From DATLLJ01 sp035537875 (GTDB lineage: Bacteria; Acidobacteriota; Vicinamibacteria; Vicinamibacterales; CAVVIG01): a stretch of 64,000 nt of DNA. The DNA lies in assembly GCA_035537875.1 (NCBI GenBank), contig DATLLJ010000002.1, forward strand, positions 133,976 through 197,975, in the 5' to 3' direction. Position 1 is the stretch's first letter. Every line of letters begins with the position of its first letter. The notes under the pieces were generated by a model that was not told where the DNA came from, did not search any database, and saw only the letters and a program-made list of their open reading frames with translations. A program made the position numbers and the translations under genes. Shown here in pieces: positions 54,883-63,376 of the stretch.

Positions 54883-55331
54883 GACCACGTCTGCAGCTCA
54901 ACAATGTTGCCTTCGGGATCGGTCACGTAGCACCACGTCACGCGACCGACGGATGTGGCAAGGGTCACGATTTCCCCGATCGCCCTTCCACCGGCGGCCA
55001 GGACTTCCGCGCGGGCGTCCGGCACCGATGGGACCGCAAAGGCAATGTGACCGAGTCCAGGCCGATTAACCGCGGGAGCCGGACCGTCGGCCAGCTGCGT
55101 GTAATTGAAGATCTCAAGCGTGGGACCGTCTGCGCCATTTCCCGGCAGGCGAAGGTGGATGCCTCGCAGCGCCGCTCCGGGAATGCCCGTTCCAGCCTCG
55201 AGTCCAGGCCCCGAATAGTCGCGTTCCGGCGGCACATCGACGCAGCCGAACACCGAACGATAGAAAGCCGCGAGCGCGCGCCAATCCCGAGCGATCAGAT
55301 TCGTATGGACGTATCTTGCTCCGCGAATCAT
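54879..55331 (-). CDS. VOC family protein
   Basis: The protein has 150 residues: RYVHTNLIARDWRALAAFYRSVFG, HLRLPGNGADGPTLEIFNY, LGHIAFAVPSVPDARAEVLAAGG and CYVTDPEGNIVELQTWS form two complete units. His9, His and Glu in the second unit are candidate metal ligands. Substrate unknown. Confidence 0.9.
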   Translation of the reverse strand: MIRGARYVHTNLIARDWRALAAFYRSVFGCVDVPPERDYSGPGLEAGTGIPGAALRGIHLRLPGNGADGPTLEIFNYTQLADGPAPAVNRPGLGHIAFAVPSVPDARAEVLAAGGRAIGEIVTLATSVGRVTWCYVTDPEGNIVELQTWS

Positions 55332-55406
55332 GGCCGAGCTCGTGCCCGGGCTTCCTCTCCAGCGGGCATGGCCAATTGAACGTGACCGAGAGCCAGGATC
55401 TCACCC

Positions 55407-55805
55407 ATGGAAGTCGATACCAACGTTGTCGCCTATTTCCTGCTCGGCACCAAGGCCTTTGCAGACGAAGCCCGGATCTGCTTCCAGGCCATTTCCACCC
55501 CCGTCGCCCCGGCCCACTGGGAAGCCGAATTGACCAACGTTGTCTGGATGGCGATTCGGACGGGTGTGCTGACCGCCGAGGAAGGCCCGATGCGCCTCGG
55601 CCTGGCCCGACGACTCGGAATCGAGTCCGTCGCGACTTCTACTCTCCGCCAAGGAGCCCTGCTTCGCGCCGTCACGTCCGGTGTACCTGTGTACGACACG
55701 CTGTTCGTCGAACTCGCCGCTCGTGCCGTTTGCCCGCTCGTGACATTTGATGAGGCTGTGCTGCGCGCCTTCCCCGATATCGCCAGGCGGCCACGCGAAC
55801 TCTGA
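55407..55805 (+). CDS. PIN-domain protein (VapC-like)
   Basis: The protein has 132 residues. Acidic residues at Asp4 (MEVDTN), Glu41, Asp97 (VYDTLFVELA) and Asp115 (VTFDEAV) are the usual PIN nuclease set. VapC toxins cleave RNA and are paired with a VapB-type antitoxin; the 75-bp gap upstream contains no credible antitoxin frame, so this may be an orphan or decayed pair. It is one of two plus-strand genes and diverges from the VOC gene. Confidence 0.85.
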   Translation: MEVDTNVVAYFLLGTKAFADEARICFQAISTPVAPAHWEAELTNVVWMAIRTGVLTAEEGPMRLGLARRLGIESVATSTLRQGALLRAVTSGVPVYDTLFVELAARAVCPLVTFDEAVLRAFPDIARRPREL

Positions 55806-55918
55806 CGCTGATTCGGCTGTTCGACGATTCGTCCGGATCGCGGACGGGACTGACCCTGGGTGTACGCGGAGCCACGCCGACGTGAGTCCGGCGCTGCTTC
55901 TTTCCTCGGCCCGCTTGG

Positions 55919-57004
55919 CTATTGCTTCAGCAGTTCTTCATCCATGAAAGGCGGCTGCGGCCATTCGCTCGCGTTCGGGCCATGCTTCAGGACGTACTGA
56001 CGGTAGCGGGCCATACTGGCTCTTCCGCACTCCGTCCAAATCGTCATGTACCGATCGACACCGTCGGTCCCGACTATGAGCGGGTTCGGCTCGCCGGCTT
56101 TGCGGTTGCGCATGCCGGCCAGTTTCTCCACCAGGTTGCTCAGGAACGGATGGCTCTCCAAGACGACGTCGGCTCGGGCCTGCTTGACCGCCTGGTGGAA
56201 CGTCACCAGCGATTTCTCATAGAGTTCGCGCTGCGGCACGTCGGCGTTCCTGAAGCCCCACTGAGGGCCACCCCACATCATGGCCGTGTGTGTGTTCGCG
56301 CCGTCTTTCACGGGAACGATCACCGAGATCGATCCAGGCGTGTGTCCTGGTGTGAACACGGTACTCACACTCGTATCGCCCAAGGTGACCTTGTCGCCGT
56401 CCGCCACCACGATGTCGCGCTTGGGTACGTTGTTCGGACCACCCAACCCGCCTTTGGCCGCTCCCTCCCAATCCTGGGCGGACATGGCGATCCTGGCGCC
56501 GAACTTGTCCTGCAGGTATCTGGCGGCGCCGCCATGATCCGCGTGCGCGTGCGTGACAATCACGATCTTGATCTGAGCAGGATCGAGGCCGATCTTGCGC
56601 ATGTTGCCGAGCAGACGCTGCTCGGTGCCTTCGGGACCGAGTGTGTCGATGAGGATGATCCCTGCGGAAGTGGTGACGGCCCAGGCGCCGATTTCCGTCA
56701 GACCGACGTAGTAGAGATTGTCGAAGGCGCGCACCGGCTCGAAGTCGGCGTCTGCGGCACCCAGCCGCGCTCCGGCGAAGAACATGCCGATGACGTCGCC
56801 GCCCAGCTGGGCATTGCTGCAGAGCAGCTGCTGAAACCACGGCCATTCCTTGCCGGCCGCCGCCCTGGCTTTGTCGATATGCTCCTTCACTTCTTTGACG
56901 AGGGTTGCCTGCCCCGCCCGCGTGTCGTCCTGCGCGCCGGCCGCAGTACATAACAAGCCGGAGGTCAGTATCGCGACCGACACGCGTAAGCTCTTCTTCG
57001 ACAT
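55919..57004 (-). CDS. Secreted metallo-beta-lactamase-fold hydrolase (second copy)
   Basis: The protein has 361 residues with a signal peptide (SVAILTSGLLCTAAGAQ). HAHADH is at 152-157, FTPGHTPGS and LESHPFLSN supply further ligands. Domain order and the TSAGIILIDTLGP strand match the enzyme at 5471-6523, so they are paralogues, though they share only motif-level identity elsewhere. Substrate unknown. Confidence 0.88.
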   Translation of the reverse strand: MSKKSLRVSVAILTSGLLCTAAGAQDDTRAGQATLVKEVKEHIDKARAAAGKEWPWFQQLLCSNAQLGGDVIGMFFAGARLGAADADFEPVRAFDNLYYVGLTEIGAWAVTTSAGIILIDTLGPEGTEQRLLGNMRKIGLDPAQIKIVIVTHAHADHGGAARYLQDKFGARIAMSAQDWEGAAKGGLGGPNNVPKRDIVVADGDKVTLGDTSVSTVFTPGHTPGSISVIVPVKDGANTHTAMMWGGPQWGFRNADVPQRELYEKSLVTFHQAVKQARADVVLESHPFLSNLVEKLAGMRNRKAGEPNPLIVGTDGVDRYMTIWTECGRASMARYRQYVLKHGPNASEWPQPPFMDEELLKQ

Positions 57005-57091
57005 CGTGATTTCCCCCAATCCTGCCGCACTCGGGGCGATCGGCGTGGTGGCTGAGCGTTTGTGACGCGTCGTGCGCTCTCAGGGCCTCCA

Positions 57092-57715
57092 TCAAGGCAT
57101 TCCATCGAAGAACTCAACCACCCCAGTCTCCAGGGAATACTCGGCACCGACGACGAGGAGCCCGTCGTTCTGGATCAGGTGCTCCAGGACCTCCGACCCG
57201 TGGCGCAGATGATTGGCTGAGACGCGAATGTTCGCGCGAACGGCCTGCCGCACCAAAGCGTCCGGGTCGTGCCTGAGCTCTGTTGTCAGCAGCGCTTCTA
57301 CGGACGGCCGAACACGGTCGACGATCGAACGCAGATGTCGCGACTGACTATCCGTCGGCCGCTGAAGTTCTTCCAGCGTGGCGAGAACTGCGCCGCACCG
57401 GGAATGCCCCAGCACCACCACGAGCCGTGTCCCAAACCGCGCGGCGGCGAACTCGACGCTGCCCACTTGAGACGACGCGACGATATTTCCGGCCACGCGG
57501 ATCACAAACAAATCGCCCAGGCCTTGGTCGAAGACAAGCTCTGCGGGCACGCGAGAGTCGGAACAGCCCAGAATGATGGCGAACGGCTCCTGACCCGCCG
57601 CCACCGCCGTGCGCCTCCCCTGGCTGGTGAGTGTCTGACGGCTTCGAACGTCGTCTGCTGCGAAACGACGATTCCCCGCCTGGAGGCGTTCGAGTGCGTC
57701 TCGCGCTGACATCAT
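57092..57715 (-). CDS. Beta-class carbonic anhydrase
   Basis: The protein has 207 residues. GCSDSRVPAEL gives zinc Cys51 with the Asp53-Arg55 dyad, and LGHSRCGAV the zinc His104 and Cys107. VIRVAGNIVASSQVGSVEFA follows as usual. Known reaction: reversible hydration of CO2. Two adjacent ATG codons exist at 57715 and 57712. Cytoplasmic, no signal. Confidence 0.93.
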   Translation of the reverse strand: MMSARDALERLQAGNRRFAADDVRSRQTLTSQGRRTAVAAGQEPFAIILGCSDSRVPAELVFDQGLGDLFVIRVAGNIVASSQVGSVEFAAARFGTRLVVVLGHSRCGAVLATLEELQRPTDSQSRHLRSIVDRVRPSVEALLTTELRHDPDALVRQAVRANIRVSANHLRHGSEVLEHLIQNDGLLVVGAEYSLETGVVEFFDGMP

Positions 57716-57799
57716 CGACGTTTCATGACTCGGGTCCGGCTCACGCCTTACCGATAAGCTGCGGCGCGGGACCACAGCTTGGTCGGCTGGTTAGGCGGC

Positions 57800-58762
57800 T
57801 CAGGCGACAAAGTCTATCTCGCGCCCCACTCCGTGGAGGAGCGCGGCTTCGTAGACCCCCCACGCCGCCACGACGTCCTGGAACGCCAGGCCGACGCCAC
57901 CGTAGACCGTCACCTGCTCGGGCGACGTGCGGCCAGGATGCGCCCCGCCGAGCACCTCGCCCAACTCGGCCGCCACGGCGTCGGGACCAAGGCCGACTCC
58001 GCCGAGCGCTCCCATCTCGACCGCGAGCGCTCGATCGTCGCAGACGAAAAGGGCGCTGCGAATGACGTCGGCAGCCACTTCGGCCTTTCCTGGTTCGTCA
58101 GGGCCCAGTGTGGTGACGTGGGCGCCGGGAGCAAGCATACCGGGCGTGATGAAGGGCTCACGGGCCCACGTCGCGGTGAGCACGATACCGGCTTCGCGAA
58201 CGGCCGCTGCGACAGACCGCGTCGGCTCGACCACACATCCGAGCTCAAATGCCATGTCTCGGGCAAACGCGACTGCTCGCTCAGGCACGACATCGGAGAC
58301 CCATGCCTGTTTGAGCTGCCGAAGTGCAGCGAGGAAACGAAGCTGATACCGACCCTGAACGCCGGCGCCGACGACCGCTGCCGTATTCGTGTCCCTGCGA
58401 GCGAGTACGTCCGCGGCCAAGGCGCCGGCAAGCCCTGTTCGCACCGCCGTCAGGTGCGTCGAGTCCATAACCGCCAGAAGATCACCAGTGTCCGTGGCAT
58501 GGAGACAGAGCACTCCGCGAATCGCCGGGCTCTGGTCAGGAAACTTTGCGTGAACCTTCACCGTATAGGCAGGCACGCCAGGAGTGACCCCGGGGAATAG
58601 GACCGTCGCCGTGCCCGGCCCCGGAAGCCGCGAGCGGACGCGGCGCGCCCTCTCGTTCGGATTGGCGGAATAGGCTACGAAGGCCCGACGAAGCGCTGGC
58701 AGCAGCTCCGCCGGCTCAAGAAGCTTCTCTACTTCGGATTTGGTCAGTAGCAGCGTGCCCAT
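57800..58762 (-). CDS. Ornithine cyclodeaminase/mu-crystallin family protein
   Basis: The protein has 320 residues. LLTKSEVEKLLEPAELLPALRRAFVAYS, YTVKVHAKFPDQSP and GVLCLHATDTGDLLAVMDSTHLTAVRTGLAGALAA open the fold; VVGAGVQGRYQLRFLAAL is the NAD-binding motif. Members include ornithine cyclodeaminase, alanine dehydrogenase and ketimine reductase; choice among these is not possible here. Confidence 0.88.
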   Translation of the reverse strand: MGTLLLTKSEVEKLLEPAELLPALRRAFVAYSANPNERARRVRSRLPGPGTATVLFPGVTPGVPAYTVKVHAKFPDQSPAIRGVLCLHATDTGDLLAVMDSTHLTAVRTGLAGALAADVLARRDTNTAAVVGAGVQGRYQLRFLAALRQLKQAWVSDVVPERAVAFARDMAFELGCVVEPTRSVAAAVREAGIVLTATWAREPFITPGMLAPGAHVTTLGPDEPGKAEVAADVIRSALFVCDDRALAVEMGALGGVGLGPDAVAAELGEVLGGAHPGRTSPEQVTVYGGVGLAFQDVVAAWGVYEAALLHGVGREIDFVA

Positions 58763-58808
58763 GTTTCGTTCTGATCGGCCTGAAGCGTCAATCGAGCCGC
58801 GCGACGTA

Positions 58809-60173
58809 TCAGGAAGCCGGCGGGATATTGGCGTTGAGCCTGAACAGATTACCGGGATCGTACTGGGCCTTGAGCCGAGCCAGCCGCGGGTAGTTGACGC
58901 CATAGGCCCCTCGCACACGGTCATCGCTCTCGTCGAGGCCGAGTTCGTTGACATACACCCCGCCGGTAGAGACCGGCTGCATTATCTTCCAACCGTCGCG
59001 GGCCCAGGCGATGTTCTGCTGGTCGTCCGCTGGATTGTTCCAAATCGAGTAGACGCCCGCGTGAATGCCCGTGCGGTGCGGATAGGCCGTTGCGTCGGGC
59101 GCCACCCGGCTGACGGCGCCTGACAACGGAAACCACAACATCACCGCCCGCGGCGAGGGAGCGACGCGGTAGTGGTCGACCGCAGCATCGATGTAGCCGT
59201 CGCTCAACTCTCGGATGAAGTCGGCCTTCCAGTAGTTGAGCAGGCCAGGCACAAACCCGTCCTTAAAGAGCGACTGCTGCGCAATGTAGGGAAGCGGACC
59301 GATTGCGTCCAGAGCCGGAGCACCGAATTCCTTCAAGGGGCCCACGGCGCGCGCGCCTTCTTCGAGAGTTCCGCAGTGGGCGACGGCCATTGCGGCCATC
59401 TTTTGCCCCTGCGGTGACGTCAGCAGAGCCGCGGCCGTCGACATCTCGTCGGGGACGCTCTTGGCGAATTCGCGATAGAACCTGAGCACCTCTACGCCTT
59501 GATCGAGCGGGTGGAGGACAAGACCCCCGGTAATGACCGGACCGACCGGGTGAAGCTTGTACTCGAACGAAGTCACCGCTCCGAAATTCCCGCTGCCTCC
59601 ACGGATGGCCCAGAAGAGATCCGGGTGATCCTCTGCGCTGACCGTGACCAGATCGCCAGAAGCCAGCACAAGGTCGACCGATAACAGGTTGTCGATGGTG
59701 AAGCCGTACTTGCCGCCCAGCCAGCCAAATCCGCCACCAAGGGTCAGGCCGGCGATGCCGGTGTCGCCGACGGTGCCGCCAGTGGTCGCCAGCCCGAACG
59801 CCTGGGTTTCATGGTCCAACTCCTGCCAGAGGACGCCCGCCTCCGCGCGCGCAATGCGTTTGGCTGGATCGACGCGCACGCTCTTCATCCGTGAAAAGTC
59901 GAGCACGACTCCCCCATCGCACGTCCCGTGGCCCGCGATGCTGTGACCACCCCCACGCACGGCCAGGGGCAGATGGTGGTCGCGGGCAAAGTTGACTGTG
60001 AGGATCACGTCAGCGACCCCCGCACACACGACTATGAGGCGGGGGCGTTTGTCGATCATGGCGTTCCACACCCGGCGTCCGGTCTCGTATGCGGCGTCGG
60101 TGGGCGTGATGACTTCGCCGCGAAGCTGGCTGCGAAACGATTCGACTGAGGACGTGGGGACCACGCTGGCCAT
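58809..60173 (-). CDS. FAD-binding oxidoreductase, berberine-bridge-like
   Basis: The protein has 454 residues. RGGGHSIAGHG contains the flavin-linking His77, LGGGFGWLGGKYGFTIDNLLSVDLVLASG and FWAIRGGSGNFGAVTSFEYKLHPVG follow. The second covalent Cys of bicovalent members is not evident at the usual place, so a single His link is likely. The C-terminal NYPRLARLKAQYDPGNLFRLN is the family end. AAGGAG precedes ATG 60173. Substrates are sugars or aromatic alcohols in the family. Confidence 0.92.
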   Translation of the reverse strand: MASVVPTSSVESFRSQLRGEVITPTDAAYETGRRVWNAMIDKRPRLIVVCAGVADVILTVNFARDHHLPLAVRGGGHSIAGHGTCDGGVVLDFSRMKSVRVDPAKRIARAEAGVLWQELDHETQAFGLATTGGTVGDTGIAGLTLGGGFGWLGGKYGFTIDNLLSVDLVLASGDLVTVSAEDHPDLFWAIRGGSGNFGAVTSFEYKLHPVGPVITGGLVLHPLDQGVEVLRFYREFAKSVPDEMSTAAALLTSPQGQKMAAMAVAHCGTLEEGARAVGPLKEFGAPALDAIGPLPYIAQQSLFKDGFVPGLLNYWKADFIRELSDGYIDAAVDHYRVAPSPRAVMLWFPLSGAVSRVAPDATAYPHRTGIHAGVYSIWNNPADDQQNIAWARDGWKIMQPVSTGGVYVNELGLDESDDRVRGAYGVNYPRLARLKAQYDPGNLFRLNANIPPAS

Positions 60174-60283
60174 ATTGCATCTCCTTCGCAAACGACAGGC
60201 GCTCGACTCGTAGAGACTGGCTCGACTTGGGAACAGCGACGGATTGCCGCCGGGCGCGCCGGCTCCATTCGTTTTGTCAGACC

Positions 60284-60859
60284 TCACAGATCGGATTTTG
60301 CCTCGGTCCTTTCTGGCCAGCGTAAAGCCGGCAGATCGTCGATGCTGAAGCGATTCTTTTCGTTCTGGTACTCGGAGAGCCCGGTCGGGCCCTTCCGGGA
60401 CGCCCAGTCTGGAAGCTGAGAGCGGTGCCCTTCAAATGAATAGAGAGGGACCCCATACCCACACGAATCGGCGATGCGCGTGACGAAGATGCGAATAATG
60501 GCCCGGCCAGCAGGCTGCGCTGGAAATAGGGCTCGCAGCTGATTGAATTCAGGATCTTGAGGTTCCAACACTTCTCCCCGCCCATACAACCGAACAATGC
60601 GAGGAGGCCCCTGAAACGCACAGAGCATGACGGCAATGCGGCCGTTCTCTCTCAAATGAGCGATCGTCTCTGCGCCGCTGCCGACGTGGTCAAGGTACGA
60701 GAGCGTGCGCGGACCGAGTATGCGCAGAGTATCCAGGCCTTTTGGCGACAGGTTGATGTGCCCATTCGCACTCAATGGCCCCGTCGCGACGAAGAACATT
60801 TGCTGAGCCCGGATAAATGCCTCGAGGGCTGAGTCGATTTCGTCGAAGAGCTTTCCCAT
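60284..60859 (-). CDS. Pyridoxamine 5'-phosphate oxidase (PPOX) family protein
   Basis: The protein has 191 residues of the FMN-binding split barrel: MFFVATGPLSANGHINLSPKGLDTLRILG, SYLDHVGSGAETIAHLRENGRIAVML and RIVRLYGRGEVLE. The C-terminal part (SCGYGVPLYSFEGHR) is typical of one unassigned PPOX group rather than PdxH. Flavin-dependent redox role likely; substrate unknown. Confidence 0.9.
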   Translation of the reverse strand: MGKLFDEIDSALEAFIRAQQMFFVATGPLSANGHINLSPKGLDTLRILGPRTLSYLDHVGSGAETIAHLRENGRIAVMLCAFQGPPRIVRLYGRGEVLEPQDPEFNQLRALFPAQPAGRAIIRIFVTRIADSCGYGVPLYSFEGHRSQLPDWASRKGPTGLSEYQNEKNRFSIDDLPALRWPERTEAKSDL

Positions 60860-60945
60860 CTTTATTTCACACGTATGAATTTCGGATCAATGGTGACGCG
60901 CCGGTTGGCAAGCGACTCCGCATCACCGTCCGCTGCAACCGCATG

Positions 60946-61590
60946 CTATCCGGCGGTTGGCCGCGGCGCAGGATGCGCTGTGGCCGCAAACGCCGCGGCG
61001 GCCGCAAGCTTGTGTTTAGCCTGCCACGGTGGCCCGATCGATCGACCCATCGCGTACAGGAAAGCGTTGACGTCCTCGCGCCCGAGCATCGCTGCCGCGT
61101 CGTGAAACACGCGCTCGCGGTCGTACCAATGCACGGACCAACCGCGCGCCTCGGCCGCGGTCGCGAGGGCCTCGCGATACATGACGGAGTCGGCAAAGGT
61201 CTGCGCGCGATTGTCGGCGATCCGCTCCTCGATCGTCGGCGGAAGCTCGGGGCACGCGCGGATCGCGATGCTCGCAATCGGCACGGGCACCGCCGCGGCC
61301 AGCGCCTCGAGGCTCTCGCGTGCGCCGCGCGCGGCGGACGCTCGCACGCGCTCGACGAGCGCCACGGCGTCAGCGAGCGAAAGCGCCCGCGCTCCCGGGC
61401 TGTGCAGGTAACGGCCCACCGCCCAGGACCCTTCGTGGTGATGCGGGTGCGTCGGCAGACCGCGATCGGTGAGGTCGATGCGCCGGCGATCGAGGAGTTC
61501 GCCGCCTGGCGCGACGGTGACGAGCACCGCCGAGTTACCGTGCTCGGCGACGCCAACGGTCGCGGCTCGCGGCGTTCGTCCTCTCGCCAC
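60946..61590 (-). CDS. Hypothetical protein
   Basis: The protein has 214 residues. It opens with ATVGVAEHGNSAVLVTVAPG as an alpha/beta unit, then LPTHPHHHEGSW (a His cluster), a run of Ala-rich helices and SVHWYDRERVFHDAAAMLG. The His cluster with an Asp (LTDRGLPTHPHHHEG) could bind metal. Family not recognised; the frame is clean and codon use matches its neighbours. Intracellular, no signal. Confidence 0.65.
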   Translation of the reverse strand: MARGRTPRAATVGVAEHGNSAVLVTVAPGGELLDRRRIDLTDRGLPTHPHHHEGSWAVGRYLHSPGARALSLADAVALVERVRASAARGARESLEALAAAVPVPIASIAIRACPELPPTIEERIADNRAQTFADSVMYREALATAAEARGWSVHWYDRERVFHDAAAMLGREDVNAFLYAMGRSIGPPWQAKHKLAAAAAFAATAHPAPRPTAG

Positions 61591-61640
61591 GTGTTCCTCC
61601 TCCCGGGGAGTACCCCTGATTCGTCCTTGATGGCGCGTCG

Positions 61641-62603
61641 CTACTCAAGGGTTATGACTACGTTGCCCTTTTTGCGCCCCGTGTCGACATAGCCGTAAGC
61701 CTCCACGATGCGCGCGAATGCGTAGGTCCGGTCAATGACGGGCTTGAGCGCCCCTGACTCAGCGAGTGCCCGCAGGAGGAGTAAGTCAGCAGGGCGTACG
61801 GAGCCGACCCCACTGAGAACCTTGCGGCCGCCTCGCGACGACCACAGTAGGGCTCCGACCATTTGGCCCAAACTGGCGACGACGAGCAGCAGCCGGCCAC
61901 CGGGCGCGAGCACGGGCTTGCAGCCAGCGAACGAGCAGTTGCCGACCGCGTCGAGAATGATGTCGTAGGTCTCGCGGGCGTGGGTGAAGTCCTCCCTGGT
62001 GTAGTCGACCACACGGTCGGCCCCCAGCGACCTCACCATCTGCGCATTGGCCGCACTGCAGACCCCTGTCACCGCCGCCCCGAAGTGCTTCGCCAGCTGC
62101 ACCGCCGCCGAACCCACTGCACCGGACGCTCCATTGATCAACACCCGGTCCCCCGGCTGAATCCGTGCTTTGTCTCGTAGATAGAAGAGGCTCGTCAAGC
62201 CGCCGAACGGAAGCGCAGCGGCAACCTCAAACGGCAGGTTGCGTGGCATCGGAGCTGCGCTGTCCTCTGGGACGGCCACGTACTCCGCATGGCACCCCAT
62301 CCGTGCCGCGAACACCTTATCGCCTGGCGCAAAACGACTGACGGATTGACCCACCGCTACCACCTCGCCCGCGAGCTCCCATCCGAGGATGGGTTTGCGT
62401 GGGCCGAGGATGCCGAACCCAAGGCGCAGCAGGACCCCAAATCCCCGCGGCACGCGGGCGCTCCGCAAGCGGGAGTCGCCCGCGGTGACCGTGGTCGCCC
62501 GAACTTTGACGAGCATCTCCGTGGTCTTGATGTCGGGCGTGGGCACATCCGCGATCTGGACCACGTCGGGCGGGCCGTAACGACGATATATGGCAGCTCT
62601 CAT
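61641..62603 (-). CDS. NAD(P)-dependent alcohol dehydrogenase/quinone oxidoreductase (MDR family)
   Basis: The protein has 320 residues: MRAAIYRRYGPPDVVQIADVPTP, GWELAGEVVAVGQSVSRFAPGD and GDRVLINGASGAVGSAAVQLAKHFGA (cofactor motif). Catalytic-zinc ligands are not clear, so the quinone-oxidoreductase branch of the medium-chain family is likely. ATG 62603 places the start at the first strand; an upstream ATG is less good. Confidence 0.9.
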   Translation of the reverse strand: MRAAIYRRYGPPDVVQIADVPTPDIKTTEMLVKVRATTVTAGDSRLRSARVPRGFGVLLRLGFGILGPRKPILGWELAGEVVAVGQSVSRFAPGDKVFAARMGCHAEYVAVPEDSAAPMPRNLPFEVAAALPFGGLTSLFYLRDKARIQPGDRVLINGASGAVGSAAVQLAKHFGAAVTGVCSAANAQMVRSLGADRVVDYTREDFTHARETYDIILDAVGNCSFAGCKPVLAPGGRLLLVVASLGQMVGALLWSSRGGRKVLSGVGSVRPADLLLLRALAESGALKPVIDRTYAFARIVEAYGYVDTGRKKGNVVITLE

Positions 62604-62684
62604 GCTCGAGCGATCGGCGTTCGTGAATCCCACCTAAGAGTAAGCCAATGGCTACCAGCCATTGACGCCGACGGGGCGGCGCCG

Positions 62685-63167
62685 TTATTTCAGCCTGGCG
62701 TTCTTGATCCGCTCTGCGAGTTTTTGGGCAATGGGATGAGCAAGCGTTCCGATCGACCCCGCGCCCTGGGAAAAAAAGTTCGTACGCACAGTGTCCTTGC
62801 CTTCGACGACCTTCTTGCCCGAGCCGTCAGTGACTCGGTACTGAATATCGCTGGCCTCGCGACCAGAGCCCAAGCCGATGACTAAGCGTTTGGCCGCATT
62901 GCCCGGCCGCCACGCTGTGATTTCTGTGTCGAGGGTATACATCGTGCCCGGTGGAGTTGCGGGGGCTTCCGCTACGATGTCGAACTCCTTTCCCAACTGG
63001 ACCTTCAGATCGGCGACGAGTTGTGGCTGCAGTAGTTTCAAGTCGTAAGGCAGTTCAACACCAGTCGCCGCAGTAAGGGACTGGACGACGATGACCGGTT
63101 TGCCCTGGGAAGATAGGCCAATGGTCGAAAGAACGAATCCGACGATGAGAAGCAAGGACTTCTTCAT
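62685..63167 (-). CDS. DUF4410-like secreted protein
   Basis: The protein has 160 residues with signal KKSLLLIVGFVLSTIGLSSQ. KLLQPQLVADLKVQLGKEFDIV and LDTEITAWRPGNAAKRLVIGLGSGREASDIQYRVTD resemble the DUF4410 fold, and the end IAQKLAERIKNARLK is typical. Probably a small outer-membrane-associated protein. GGAGGAGAC precedes ATG 63167. Confidence 0.8.
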   Translation of the reverse strand: MKKSLLLIVGFVLSTIGLSSQGKPVIVVQSLTAATGVELPYDLKLLQPQLVADLKVQLGKEFDIVAEAPATPPGTMYTLDTEITAWRPGNAAKRLVIGLGSGREASDIQYRVTDGSGKKVVEGKDTVRTNFFSQGAGSIGTLAHPIAQKLAERIKNARLK

Positions 63168-63291
63168 ACAAGTCTCCTCCACGCAGCCACTCACTGGCCT
63201 GTCCCGCTCCCTCCAAACACTGACCTACCACCCTCGTCCCAGTCTTTCACGAAGCCGAGCTTCCCGGCTCGCGAGCCGACTGCGGGCCGAC

Positions 63292-63326
63292 AAAAAGAAA
63301 GGGCGGCGATCCCTCGACCGCCGCCC
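63292..63326 (-). terminator. Intrinsic terminator of rpoC
   Basis: On the minus strand GGGCGGCG and CGCCGCCC form an 8-bp stem with a 10-nt loop, followed directly by TTTCTTTTT. It lies 51 nt after the rpoC stop at 63377 and is the clearest intrinsic terminator in the window. Confidence 0.88.
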
Positions 63327-63339
63327 AATCCCCCAATCA

Positions 63340-63371
63340 ATTACCCAATTACCCGATTACCCAATTACCAA
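63340..63371. repeat. Four tandem octamers ATTACC[C/A][A/G]
   Basis: Four phase-locked octamers (ATTACCCA, ATTACCCG, ATTACCCA, ATTACCAA) fill the short spacer between the rpoC stop and its terminator. Same period and AT-start pattern as the array at 29400. Confidence 0.85.
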
Positions 63372-63376
63372 ATCCC

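Noticed and set aside
55332..55406. Antitoxin for the PIN-domain gene
   Set aside because: The short frames before 55407 have no start with ribosome binding site and no antitoxin-like sequence.
55830..55846. Hairpin between the convergent PIN and MBL genes
   Set aside because: Only a 6-bp stem without a U tract; too weak to call as a terminator.
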